NCBI GenBank assembly: GCA_910585295.1
Contig: CAJUDE010000008.1
Span: 1-12,625, forward strand
From: an uncultured Lachnospiraceae bacterium
GTDB lineage: Bacteria > Bacillota > Clostridia > Lachnospirales > Lachnospiraceae
Length of the DNA stretch: 12,625 bases
Direction of reading: 5' to 3'
A program made the translations under genes and the position numbers. Position 1 is the stretch's first letter, and the number at the start of each line of letters is the position of its first letter. This document shows positions 7,103 to 12,625 of this stretch, one piece after another. A model generated the notes under the pieces. It was not told the DNA's origin. It saw only the letters and a program-made list of their open reading frames with translations, and searched no databases.

Positions 7103-7702
7103 TCAAACAAATTTAGAAAATTCACTGCATAAATTAATGCAATCTTTATATTGTTTGAAAATCCCAGCCCCCAAATAGTCATCCATCATCATCCTACATA
7201 TCCCAATCCAATTTTTTTTGGCAGATGCAAAATTCTCTAACAAACCAGTATCAAATGTATACCCATTGGAACAGGCATTTATGTCAATACATTTCAAAGC
7301 TTGCCAGCTTCCAAATTTTCCTCTTGCCCCTGGATTTTTATCATCCATGTAGTTGCAAAGCGCGAACATTTCTAGTTCCGTAGCATTGGCCGGATTTACT
7401 TTGGTAATATCCACATTATAATACTCCACTTCGTTATTTGGTTTACGAAGCAGAACTTGAACAATAGGATGGTCTTTTGTAGATTCCTCTGCATATCTTG
7501 CTGCCATGCCATAAGAAATATCGCTGTCTGAATCCTTCAGAAAGCCAATACCCAATACCTCACCTTCTGATACTTCTTCTACCTTTTCCATGCTTTCTTT
7601 ATTTTCCAACTGAATTTGAAATGGCTCTCTAACATTTTTCTGATTGTCATAAACCATTTCTGCAAACGGATTGCCAATTACATTATTTACTCTAATATCC
7701 AT
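7103..7702 (-). CDS. Unknown 199 aa protein, no signal peptide
   Basis: I do not recognise a named family. The protein has a polar N-terminus (MDIRVNNVIGNPFAEMVYDN), a beta-rich centre (IVQVLLRKPNNEVEYYNVDI) followed by NPANATELEMFALCNYMDD, and a mostly helical C-terminus. There is no signal peptide or membrane segment. The ATG follows GGAAGGGAAAGGTC, an acceptable ribosome site. It is the first gene after the long leader that contains two sigma-28-like promoters, and it forms a pair with the 276 aa gene. The pair may encode partner proteins, possibly exported ones; this is inferred from arrangement only. Confidence 0.82.
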   Translation of the reverse strand: MDIRVNNVIGNPFAEMVYDNQKNVREPFQIQLENKESMEKVEEVSEGEVLGIGFLKDSDSDISYGMAARYAEESTKDHPIVQVLLRKPNNEVEYYNVDITKVNPANATELEMFALCNYMDDKNPGARGKFGSWQALKCIDINACSNGYTFDTGLLENFASAKKNWIGICRMMMDDYLGAGIFKQYKDCINLCSEFSKFV

Positions 7703-7829
7703 GACCTTTCCCTTCCATGATTTAAAAAATTTAATTTTTGTTGCGCCGATGCTTTTATTTCGTCCCTCCTTTCATAGAACCTATGCGCACTCCGGCGCGT
7801 ATCATGCCTGGCACATTATGCCATAATTT

Positions 7830-7857
7830 TTTTCGACAACCTTACCCACACTCTTTA
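7830..7857 (-). promoter_or_regulatory. Second sigma-28-like promoter (weaker)
   Basis: TAAA is followed after 16 bp by GTCGAAAA, six of eight matches to the sigma-28 -10 element GCCGATAA. It lies about 75 bp downstream of the stronger site and would start transcription near 7824, ahead of the 199 aa gene. Confidence 0.35.
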
Positions 7858-7861
7858 GCCG

Positions 7862-7885
7862 AAATCCACGGCCTTGCTGGATTTT
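7862..7885 (-). other. Hairpin or pseudoknot candidate in the leader of the 199 aa gene
   Basis: AAATCCA and TGGATTT form a perfect 7-bp stem around a 10-nt loop containing GGCCG. The bases just after the stem read CGGC and could pair with GCCG in the loop, making a compact H-type pseudoknot. It does not match a riboswitch class I can name. Confidence 0.3.
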
Positions 7886-7923
7886 CTTTGTAGAAAAAAC
7901 TTTTCTATCTGTGCAAACTTATT

Positions 7924-7950
7924 TCATTGGCTATATTCCCCCATACTTTA
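7924..7950 (-). promoter_or_regulatory. Sigma-28 (FliA/SigD)-like promoter before the 199/276 aa genes
   Basis: On the minus strand TAAAGTAT is followed by 11 bp and GCCAATGA. Against the sigma-28 consensus TAAAGTTT-N11-GCCGATAA this is 7 of 8 and 6 of 8 matches with exact spacing. It lies just after the kinase stop codon. I found no SigA promoter of similar quality in this 274-bp gap. Confidence 0.5.
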
Positions 7951-7976
7951 TCTCTAAATCCCCTGCCCCAACCGCC

Positions 7977-9260
7977 CTAATTAAGAAATAACTCGACAAT
8001 AAATCGCTTGCCTTCTTGTTTCAATTTCATGTTTCCATCATACTTCTCTATACTGCTCAGCACATTCAAAATTCCAATACCCCTTCCCTTTTGGGAGACC
8101 GGATAACCATTTTTCCACTTTACTTTACCACAGCTATTTTCAATCTTTACAACAATCATCTGACGATAGGAAGTGATTTTTATAAACACATATTTATCAT
8201 CCTCTACTTCTTCCGTTGCCTCAATCGCATTATCCAACAGATTGCCAAAAATCGTAGTAATATCTATTGGCGCAATAAAATCCAAATTTACACTATCTGT
8301 TTTAATATCAAATAAAATATTCTTGTCTTTCATAAATACTTGTTTATCCGTTAAAAGAATATCTAATATAGGATTTCCTGTATATTCAACTGGTATAAGA
8401 GGTTTTAACATGTCTCCAATCTCATTTGTATATTCCTTCGCTTTCTGCCTCTGTTCCGTCATAAACAAATCCTCTATTGCTTTCATATGTTTTTTTACGT
8501 CATGTAAAATTTGAACCGTTTTTTCATACTTTCTGGTCTGCTGCAAATAATACCCATATTGTACATTGGCCTGTTGTTCCAAGGCTTTCACCTGATTTTC
8601 ATAATAATTTTTTTCATCAGCTATTTTAAGATAATGCAATAGATACAAATCAGCTAATACGATGCATCCCATATTTACTGCACATAAATAACTTTCTTGC
8701 CCCTGCACAAAATATTCAACTATAATCACCATGTTGACAAGGCTATATCCTAACATAATAATATAAATAATATATTGCGTATTTGAAGGAGAGGAATATT
8801 TACGTTTCATTAACCTGTTTATAAACATATAATATAAAAAAATAAGTATAATCTTTGAAAATGCAACTTCAAGGCAATGTAACATCACTGCATTTGTAAT
8901 TTTTATATTCAATAATTGCAGCATCCATTGTAATAAAATTACACCCAACGATTCACAGACACACATACAAAGCGCTAATGCTTCACACTCAAGGACACGC
9001 TTTAAGGTCCTGTCAACATGTTCATAATAAAGGATAAACGCCGACAAACCAACTGCAATGCACCATGCCGACAGATTTAAGACAGAATTGTTGAATAAAT
9101 TTACAAATACAATAGATAATATTACAATGATTTTAGCAAAAAAATAAACATACTTCTTCTGACAGCTTTTCTCATATCTGCCATTCATAAACTGAAACAG
9201 AATTTCAGTTATAATAAAACATGAAAAACCGCTGCACATAATCAATAAAATTCTATCCAT
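7977..9260 (-). CDS. AgrC-type GHKL sensor histidine kinase
   Basis: A 427 aa membrane kinase. The N-terminal half has about six hydrophobic segments (near residues 3-25, 38-58, 63-79, 96-117, 127-148 and 163-186), then a seventh near 192-210. A coiled linker leads to the H-box LHDVKKHM, with H253 the likely phosphorylated histidine. The ATPase domain has the N-box NLLDNAIEA (340-348) and the G-box GRGIG (392-396), the layout of AgrC/HATPase_c_5 kinases. It presumably senses a peptide or other external signal and phosphorylates the LytTR regulator before it. The ATG at 9260 is chosen because AGGAG lies seven bases upstream, overlapping the regulator's stop codon; the longer reading from 9296 has no ribosome site. 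No AgrB or AgrD gene is in the window. Confidence 0.92.
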   Translation of the reverse strand: MDRILLIMCSGFSCFIITEILFQFMNGRYEKSCQKKYVYFFAKIIVILSIVFVNLFNNSVLNLSAWCIAVGLSAFILYYEHVDRTLKRVLECEALALCMCVCESLGVILLQWMLQLLNIKITNAVMLHCLEVAFSKIILIFLYYMFINRLMKRKYSSPSNTQYIIYIIMLGYSLVNMVIIVEYFVQGQESYLCAVNMGCIVLADLYLLHYLKIADEKNYYENQVKALEQQANVQYGYYLQQTRKYEKTVQILHDVKKHMKAIEDLFMTEQRQKAKEYTNEIGDMLKPLIPVEYTGNPILDILLTDKQVFMKDKNILFDIKTDSVNLDFIAPIDITTIFGNLLDNAIEATEEVEDDKYVFIKITSYRQMIVVKIENSCGKVKWKNGYPVSQKGRGIGILNVLSSIEKYDGNMKLKQEGKRFIVELFLN

Positions 9261-9270
9261 TTCTGATCTC

Positions 9271-10005
9271 CTAGGAATTTCGCTGCAAAAATTCATTCAT
9301 TTGTGTTCTAAATTCTACAACTCTTTTTTGTGCAATCACCAGTTCCTTTCCATTATCCAAATAAACGATATGCCCTTTAATTCTTTGAACATGCATTAAA
9401 TTTACCAAATTCCCCCGGCAATTTACCACAAAATCGTATGGCTTTAACTCCTCAGCCAGTCTCTCAAATACACATTCACATTCATATATTTTATCTGTTA
9501 ATACAATAGAAGCCCTCCGCTGCCTTTTTATATATTCAAAATACAAAATATCTTTCAAATTAAATTTCATAGAGGGATATTCTTTTTTCTGGCTGTCTGT
9601 CACTTTATAAAATTCTTTTTCTACTACCGGTTCAGAAAAATTATCCAGTAATTCTTTTATCTGTACCTGAAGCTTATATCTGTCCAAAGGTTTACATAAA
9701 AAAGAAAAAGCATGGGCTTCATTAATTGCCCGCATACAATACTCTTCAAAACTAGTTATATATATCAATTTTACATTTGGAAACTTCTCCCTAATTTTCC
9801 TCCCCACTTCAATTCCATTATATTCTTTCATTGCAATATCTAAAATTCCTATATCTATTTTCTGAACAGCGCTTAGCATTTCCCTAACCGATAAATAAGC
9901 TCTAATATTGCACAAAATACTTTTGTTTTCAAAAATTCCGTTTAAAATATCTGTTGCATGGCCCAAGTCCTCTATATTATCATCGCAGACAACAATTTCT
10001 ATCAT
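9271..10005 (-). CDS. AgrA-type LytTR response regulator
   Basis: A 244 aa two-domain regulator. Residues 1-120 form a receiver with acidic pocket D8/D9, phospho-acceptor D56 (GILDIAMKEYNG), T84 and K105 in CKPLD. Residues about 147-243 form a LytTR DNA-binding domain (LKDILYFEYIKRQRRASIVL, NCRGNLVNLMHVQRI). LytTR proteins usually bind paired direct repeats near weak promoters. The ATG at 10005 is preferred over the GTG-containing start at 10047 because AAGGAG lies ten bases upstream and the protein then begins at the normal first beta strand (MIEIVVCDD). It is followed after 10 bp by the kinase and probably controls the gene at 10359-11789 through the repeats at 12019-12051. Confidence 0.94.
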   Translation of the reverse strand: MIEIVVCDDNIEDLGHATDILNGIFENKSILCNIRAYLSVREMLSAVQKIDIGILDIAMKEYNGIEVGRKIREKFPNVKLIYITSFEEYCMRAINEAHAFSFLCKPLDRYKLQVQIKELLDNFSEPVVEKEFYKVTDSQKKEYPSMKFNLKDILYFEYIKRQRRASIVLTDKIYECECVFERLAEELKPYDFVVNCRGNLVNLMHVQRIKGHIVYLDNGKELVIAQKRVVEFRTQMNEFLQRNS

Positions 10006-10040
10006 AAAATTCCATCTCCTTATAATATTTTTCAAGCTTC

Positions 10041-10100
10041 TCACCAAAATCTGTCACTTACCAATATAAAAAAGACTGCCAAAATTATGATTATAAACAT
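10041..10100 (-). other. Short hydrophobic ORF candidate before the regulator
   Basis: A 19-codon frame encodes MFIIIILAVFFILVSDRFW, a membrane-like helix with an aromatic end. There is no clear ribosome site, and the TATAAT of the regulator's predicted promoter lies inside it, so a transcript from that promoter would not carry its start. It may be chance in AT-rich DNA; it is listed because small hydrophobic peptides are common partners of such kinases. Confidence 0.15.
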
Positions 10101-10117
10101 AGAATATAACAAAACAA
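10090..10117 (-). promoter_or_regulatory. SigA-type promoter of the regulator/kinase pair
   Basis: TTGTTT is followed after 16 bp by a perfect TATAAT on the minus strand. The start would be near 10083, about 78 nt before the regulator ATG. This would let the pair be expressed apart from the upstream 476-codon gene. Confidence 0.55.
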
Positions 10118-10358
10118 CTTTTAACAGTTACATGTATATATTTTGTCACTTTATAATCTGACAGCCTCTTTTAATAATACTTATCTTGCTTACCCAACAA
10201 CTTTTCCAAACTGCTTACTTGTCCTCTAATACAGATATATCATTCCCAAATTCATAGTCCTCACCCTTTTTATCGGACAAAACCCAGATATACTAAATTT
10301 GCAATATACTCGTCCTAAATATTTTCAACATATAAAAAACAAGATACTATCCTTAAAT
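10118..10358 (-). other. Intergenic stretch with a possible gene remnant
   Basis: The gap between the 476-codon gene and the regulator is AT-rich. One frame is open for 25 codons from 10292 to 10215 and reads YIWVLSDKKGEDYEFGND then ISVLEDK before a stop; it looks like a protein C-terminus but has no start. An overlapping frame reads DEYIANLVYLGFVR. This may be the decayed tail of a lost gene. No terminator with a clear T-run is visible. Confidence 0.3.
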
Positions 10359-11789
10359 TTATTTGATTGGCTTCATATTCTTATAATATCCGACGCTGTT
10401 TGGCCATTCCATACTAGCAATCGAACCAATGATACTTAATTCTGAATTAGAGGCCTGATACTTAATATTAAAATTTATAATGTTATCCATACCATATTTT
10501 CTTTCATAGTCCATAAGCATATAAATATCATCCCTTAACTCCTCATACCGGGCATTTGCCTCCTGGGAATTGAGCAATTGGCACATTTTGTCTGGCAATC
10601 CTCCAATTTTACCATTTTTATCTACAGTAATATCTTTATATGAATATTCTCCGTTTGTCGCACTCTGAAGAAATTTGTTTAATTCATGGTATCCATTTAA
10701 TAATCTATATTGTTCCTTAGAAATGTCTGTTGCCTGTATATGTTTATTCCACAAATCTTCGGCAAAATTTTCAGATAGCATCTTTTCCAATTTTTCCCTA
10801 TCTTCTTCCTGCATATCCCCTTTCACAGATATACTTCCTTCCACATTCATTTCAATTTCCCATAATCCAGCAGGCACTTTGAGCCCATCCTTCTCTGCTT
10901 TTTCCTTTATTCTCTGATAAAATTCATTATGTATATAGTTGGAAGCTTCCGCTTTTTCATAATCAGCTAGGTTTGCAAATATTTTTACATATGCCATCTC
11001 TTTTTGATCCAACTGCTCACCATTTTTCATTCTGCATAATAATTCTTCAACCGTAGCAGTTCCTGAATATTTTTTGCTCTCTGGCAATGCTTCAAACTGA
11101 ATTTTATGCAATCTATCAAGCTGTTCTTTGTATAATCCTTCGTATTTGTTCCGTATTTCATCTCGGTTTTCAGCATTACCAGCATTTTCTATTCCCGAAG
11201 CGTGCTGTACACTATTACTTTGGCTGTCTTTGGTTCTTGTTTCCATTATCTTAATACGATAAGCGCTGTTGTCTGAATTTGGTGCATTATCTGTACTTTC
11301 TACTTTAATAATATATTGTGATGTAACACAATCCCAATCTGGTATGGTAAGTTTTTTATTGCCATTTCCATCATCTTCTGCCATTCCAATCTGATTTCCA
11401 TAAGAATCATACAATATCAAATTGCAGCTACTATCTGGAGATTCTAATATAATAGTTACTTCAGAAGAAATTCCCATCTTTGAATATAACTTTTTTTCCT
11501 GATAAGAAAAAGAATAATAATCCACATCCTGGCTGGAATCTATACTTCCTTCCAGATAACTTTCTTCATTATGAAGTAAACTTACTAAATCATATGTGCT
11601 AAAGTAACAATCCAACTTATCATTATACTTTGTATGCTGACGGTAACTGTCATTGTTGTTTTCCTTTCTATCCTCAGTCAATACTGTTTTTTGGCATAAT
11701 TCTTTCATTGGTGAAACAAAATAGTTTTCTACATTATATTTCTTTCCATTAACCAATGTACTGCAAATAGTTTGAACATAATTCATCAC
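10359..11789 (-). CDS. Large unknown protein with PPC-like domain, next to the LytTR system
   Basis: A 475-476 aa protein without signal peptide or membrane helix. Residues about 75-180 form a PPC-like beta-sandwich (DVDYYSFSYQEKKL, CNLILYDSYGNQIGMAEDDG, SQYIIKVESTDNAP). The rest is mainly helical and charged. The stretch DGLKVPAGLWEIEMNVEGS and what follows (REKLEKMLSENFAEDLWNKHI) recalls, without certainty, proteins of the DUF4885/DUF6033 kind found in motile Firmicutes. AAGGAGG at 11804-11798 is eight bases before a GTG (11789) and eleven before an ATG (11786); both starts are possible and differ by one residue. Upstream lie the 13-bp direct repeats and promoters, so this is the likely main target of the LytTR regulator encoded next. 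No function can be assigned. Confidence 0.88.
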   Translation of the reverse strand: MMNYVQTICSTLVNGKKYNVENYFVSPMKELCQKTVLTEDRKENNNDSYRQHTKYNDKLDCYFSTYDLVSLLHNEESYLEGSIDSSQDVDYYSFSYQEKKLYSKMGISSEVTIILESPDSSCNLILYDSYGNQIGMAEDDGNGNKKLTIPDWDCVTSQYIIKVESTDNAPNSDNSAYRIKIMETRTKDSQSNSVQHASGIENAGNAENRDEIRNKYEGLYKEQLDRLHKIQFEALPESKKYSGTATVEELLCRMKNGEQLDQKEMAYVKIFANLADYEKAEASNYIHNEFYQRIKEKAEKDGLKVPAGLWEIEMNVEGSISVKGDMQEEDREKLEKMLSENFAEDLWNKHIQATDISKEQYRLLNGYHELNKFLQSATNGEYSYKDITVDKNGKIGGLPDKMCQLLNSQEANARYEELRDDIYMLMDYERKYGMDNIINFNIKYQASNSELSIIGSIASMEWPNSVGYYKNMKPIK

Positions 11790-11824
11790 TTCTACTACCT
11801 CCTTGCATTTTAACTTAAAACTAA

Positions 11825-11853
11825 GAGGGCATTAAAATAATTTTAATGCCCTC
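11825..11853. terminator. Perfect 13-bp hairpin in the leader of the 476-codon gene
   Basis: GAGGGCATTAAAA and TTTTAATGCCCTC flank a 3-nt loop. On the minus strand it is followed by TTAGTTTTAAG, a weak U-rich tail, and lies about 20 nt before the ribosome site. It could act as an attenuator, as the end of a short leader RNA, or as an mRNA-stabilising hairpin. Its role is inferred; the structure is seen directly. Confidence 0.55.
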
Positions 11854-11880
11854 CATGGCTAAGCCTAACTATTTAGAAAT

Positions 11881-11925
11881 ATCATTAATCAGCTATTTGC
11901 CCAAATGACACTAAATGCTTAATTA
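11881..11925 (-). other. Possible tiny leader ORF
   Basis: An ATG in the leader opens a 14-codon frame, MIIKHLVSFGQIAD, ending near 11885. The same frame is open upstream through IKKLAALLAH, giving an amphipathic, AgrD-leader-like look, but with no ATG, no ribosome site and no cysteine or PxP recognition tail. It is weak and may be chance. Confidence 0.15.
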
Positions 11926-11995
11926 TCATATGTGCCAGTAGCGCAGCTAGCTTTTTAATTTACAACATCAATGTAGCAATCTTTTCTTCGGATTG

Positions 11996-12024
11996 ATTCT
12001 ATCATTTTTTTAGTAATATTTCAC
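11996..12024 (-). promoter_or_regulatory. Extended -10 promoter adjoining the direct repeats
   Basis: TGATAGAAT on the minus strand is an extended -10 element (TG-n-TAGAAT). The position 17 bp upstream reads GTGAAA, a poor -35 that is part of the second direct repeat. A weak -35 covered by an activator site is the usual layout at LytTR-activated promoters. The start would be near 11989, leaving a leader of about 200 nt. Confidence 0.5.
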
Positions 12025-12051
12025 GAAGTAGCCTTTATTTTCACGAAGTAG
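12019..12051 (-). repeat. Pair of perfect direct repeats, probable LytTR binding site
   Basis: CTACTTCGTGAAA occurs twice on the minus strand, at 12051-12039 and 12031-12019, with a period of 20 bp, two helix turns. LytTR regulators of the AgrA/ComE type bind two direct half-sites at a period of about 20-22 bp just upstream of the -35 region. The half-site itself does not match the AgrA consensus, so the link to the regulator in this window rests on geometry and proximity. Confidence 0.55.
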
Positions 12052-12069
12052 TGATAATTACTAATTTCC

Positions 12070-12099
12070 ATTATAAAGGGTTCCATTGTTTGCTTTCAA
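12070..12099 (-). promoter_or_regulatory. Upstream SigA-type promoter
   Basis: TTGAAA is followed after 18 bp by a perfect TATAAT on the minus strand. A transcript starting near 12063 would run through the direct repeats towards the 476-codon gene. It would give basal expression, and a regulator bound at the repeats could then also act as a block on it. Confidence 0.5.
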
Positions 12100-12170
12100 G
12101 AAAAAAGCCCTGCCAATCACCAGATAAACGACTGTCTATCCTAATTACACCGTGGCTAAAAAATGGCAAC

Positions 12171-12209
12171 AAAAAAGCCTGGCAGTAAAAGTGTTGTTTA
12201 CTATCAGGC
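12171..12209 (-). terminator. Intrinsic terminator, second behind tRNA-Asn
   Basis: A 13-bp stem with one mismatch and one wobble (GCCTGATAGTAAA with TTTACTGCCAGGC) has a 7-nt loop and is followed on the minus strand by TTTTTT. It separates the ribosomal operon from the regulated region further down. Confidence 0.8.
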
Positions 12210-12334
12210 AGTTACAGCTGGAATACGAAATGCAGCGGCAGCGCGGTTCTGGTTCATTTTTTGCTGAACACTCACATGCTCATCTTTGCAGCCATGCGTT
12301 CTATGGTGCCTCTTTCGATGCTTGGCGTTTATAC
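12210..12334. other. Spacer between the two terminators
   Basis: About 125 bp between the tandem terminators. A minus-strand frame of 49 codons starting with GTG in the first terminator can be read, but it has no ribosome site and no recognisable family. I see no RNA gene, including no 5S rRNA, here. Confidence 0.5.
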
Positions 12335-12366
12335 AAAGAAAACCCGTAAACACTCATGTTTACAGG
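12335..12366 (-). terminator. Intrinsic terminator directly behind tRNA-Asn
   Basis: A perfect or wobble-paired 10-bp stem (CCTGTAAACA with TGTTTACGGG) has a TGAG loop and is followed by TTTTCTTT on the minus strand. It starts 10 bp after the end of tRNA-Asn and is the likely end of the ribosomal RNA transcript. Confidence 0.88.
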
Positions 12367-12376
12367 CTTTTTCAAA

Positions 12377-12448
12377 CTCCCCGAGTTGGGCTCGAACCAA
12401 CAACCCCGCGGTTAACAGCCGCGTGCTCTACCATTGAGCTATCGAGGA
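12377..12448 (-). tRNA. tRNA-Asn (anticodon GTT)
   Basis: The acceptor TCCTCGA pairs with TCGGGGA, the anticodon stem CGCGG/CCGCG encloses loop CTGTTAA, giving anticodon GTT, and the T arm GTTGG/CCAAC pairs fully. The discriminator is G. It lies about 76 bp after the 23S rRNA end and is probably processed from the same transcript. Confidence 0.95.
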
Positions 12449-12524
12449 TTACTTATTCATTTTTATTACTTCTTAAAAGTAAAAACCATACCTTGAAAAG
12501 TCCATACAGAAGCAAGACACACGC

Positions 12525-12625
12525 CTTGGTCAAGCCCTCGGCCTATTAGTGGCGGTCAGCTCCATGCGTCGCCGCACTTCCACCCCCGCCCTATCCACCT
12601 CGTGTTCCACAAGGGGCCTTAACCC
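12525..12625 (-). rRNA. 23S rRNA, 3' end only
   Basis: The minus strand carries the conserved end of 23S rRNA: the sequence resembling GAGCTGACCGCCACTAATAG followed by a GGCTTGACC-like terminus, close to the E. coli end (GTACTAATGAACCGTGAGGC, then TTAACC). The exact 3' end is estimated to a few bases by that comparison. The gene runs out of the window on the right. In place of the usual 5S gene, the next gene is tRNA-Asn. Confidence 0.92.

Noticed and set aside
7850..7920. A cyclic-di-GMP-I riboswitch before the 199 aa gene
   Set aside because: Short fragments such as GCACAG and GCTAAAG look similar, but the conserved core and paired elements of the class are missing.
11881..11955. An AgrD autoinducer gene in the leader
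   Set aside because: The amphipathic stretch has no start with a ribosome site, no cysteine or serine ring motif and no acidic recognition tail, and no AgrB lies nearby.
12101..12170. A third terminator (GGCAGGGCTTTTTT with upstream AGCCACGG) before the 12070-12099 promoter
   Set aside because: The T-run is good but the stem does not pair continuously; only an inner 7-bp hairpin (GATAGAC/GTTTATC) forms, too far from the T-run.
12187..12356. 49-codon minus-strand frame between the tandem terminators
   Set aside because: It begins in a terminator loop with no ribosome site, ends in the second terminator and has no recognisable domain.
12152..12549. Plus-strand frames across the terminators, tRNA-Asn and 23S end
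   Set aside because: They run through RNA genes and hairpins; translation is not meaningful.
1..12625. CRISPR arrays, insertion sequences or prophage genes
   Set aside because: I saw no regularly spaced repeat series, no transposase and no phage structural or integrase gene.

Overview
The window looks like a low-to-moderate GC Firmicute chromosome, most likely a Lachnospiraceae-type Clostridia. The reasons are the Val-Asp-(CAT)-Thr-Glu tRNA array, the strong AGGAGG ribosome sites, a small CD1871A-like CXXC protein between a TlpA lipoprotein and a 4Fe-4S membrane protein, and a BspA-like LRR_5 remnant. Every gene I can support lies on the minus strand, so the biological reading order is from right to left.

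Layout in transcription order: The right edge holds the 3' end of a 23S rRNA, then tRNA-Asn and two good intrinsic terminators; no 5S rRNA follows. About 590 bp without a convincing gene (11787-12376) carries promoters, a pair of perfect 13-bp direct repeats and a long hairpin. It leads into a 475-476 aa protein with no signal peptide and a PPC-like beta-sandwich segment. Then come an AgrA-type LytTR response regulator and an AgrC-type GHKL sensor kinase, a tight pair with no AgrB or AgrD gene in the window. After a 274-bp leader containing two sigma-28-like promoter matches come two unfamiliar proteins of 199 and 276 aa, also without signal peptides.

The next block is a BlaI-type repressor and a 775 aa BlaR1-type M56 metalloprotease sensor under a promoter that contains a palindromic operator. 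It is followed by a broken secreted-protein gene (PPC part plus LRR_5 part, with an amber codon and frame changes). Then comes a three-gene operon for a TlpA-like thiol-disulfide lipoprotein, a 48 aa CXXC membrane protein and a polytopic 4Fe-4S protein, probably a membrane electron-transfer module. Last is a tRNA array (Glu, Thr, CAT-anticodon, Asp, Val, and the first bases of another tRNA) with its own promoter.

How it may work together: the most interesting unit is 7977-12060. A LytTR regulator and its kinase sit directly downstream of a large unknown gene. That gene's upstream region has tandem repeats at a 20-bp period abutting the -35 position of an extended -10 promoter, the usual geometry of LytTR-activated promoters. 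This suggests the pair controls that gene. The sigma-28-like promoters before the 199/276 aa pair hint that those proteins belong to a motility or flagellar-export regulon. These regulatory assignments are inferences from sequence pattern only.
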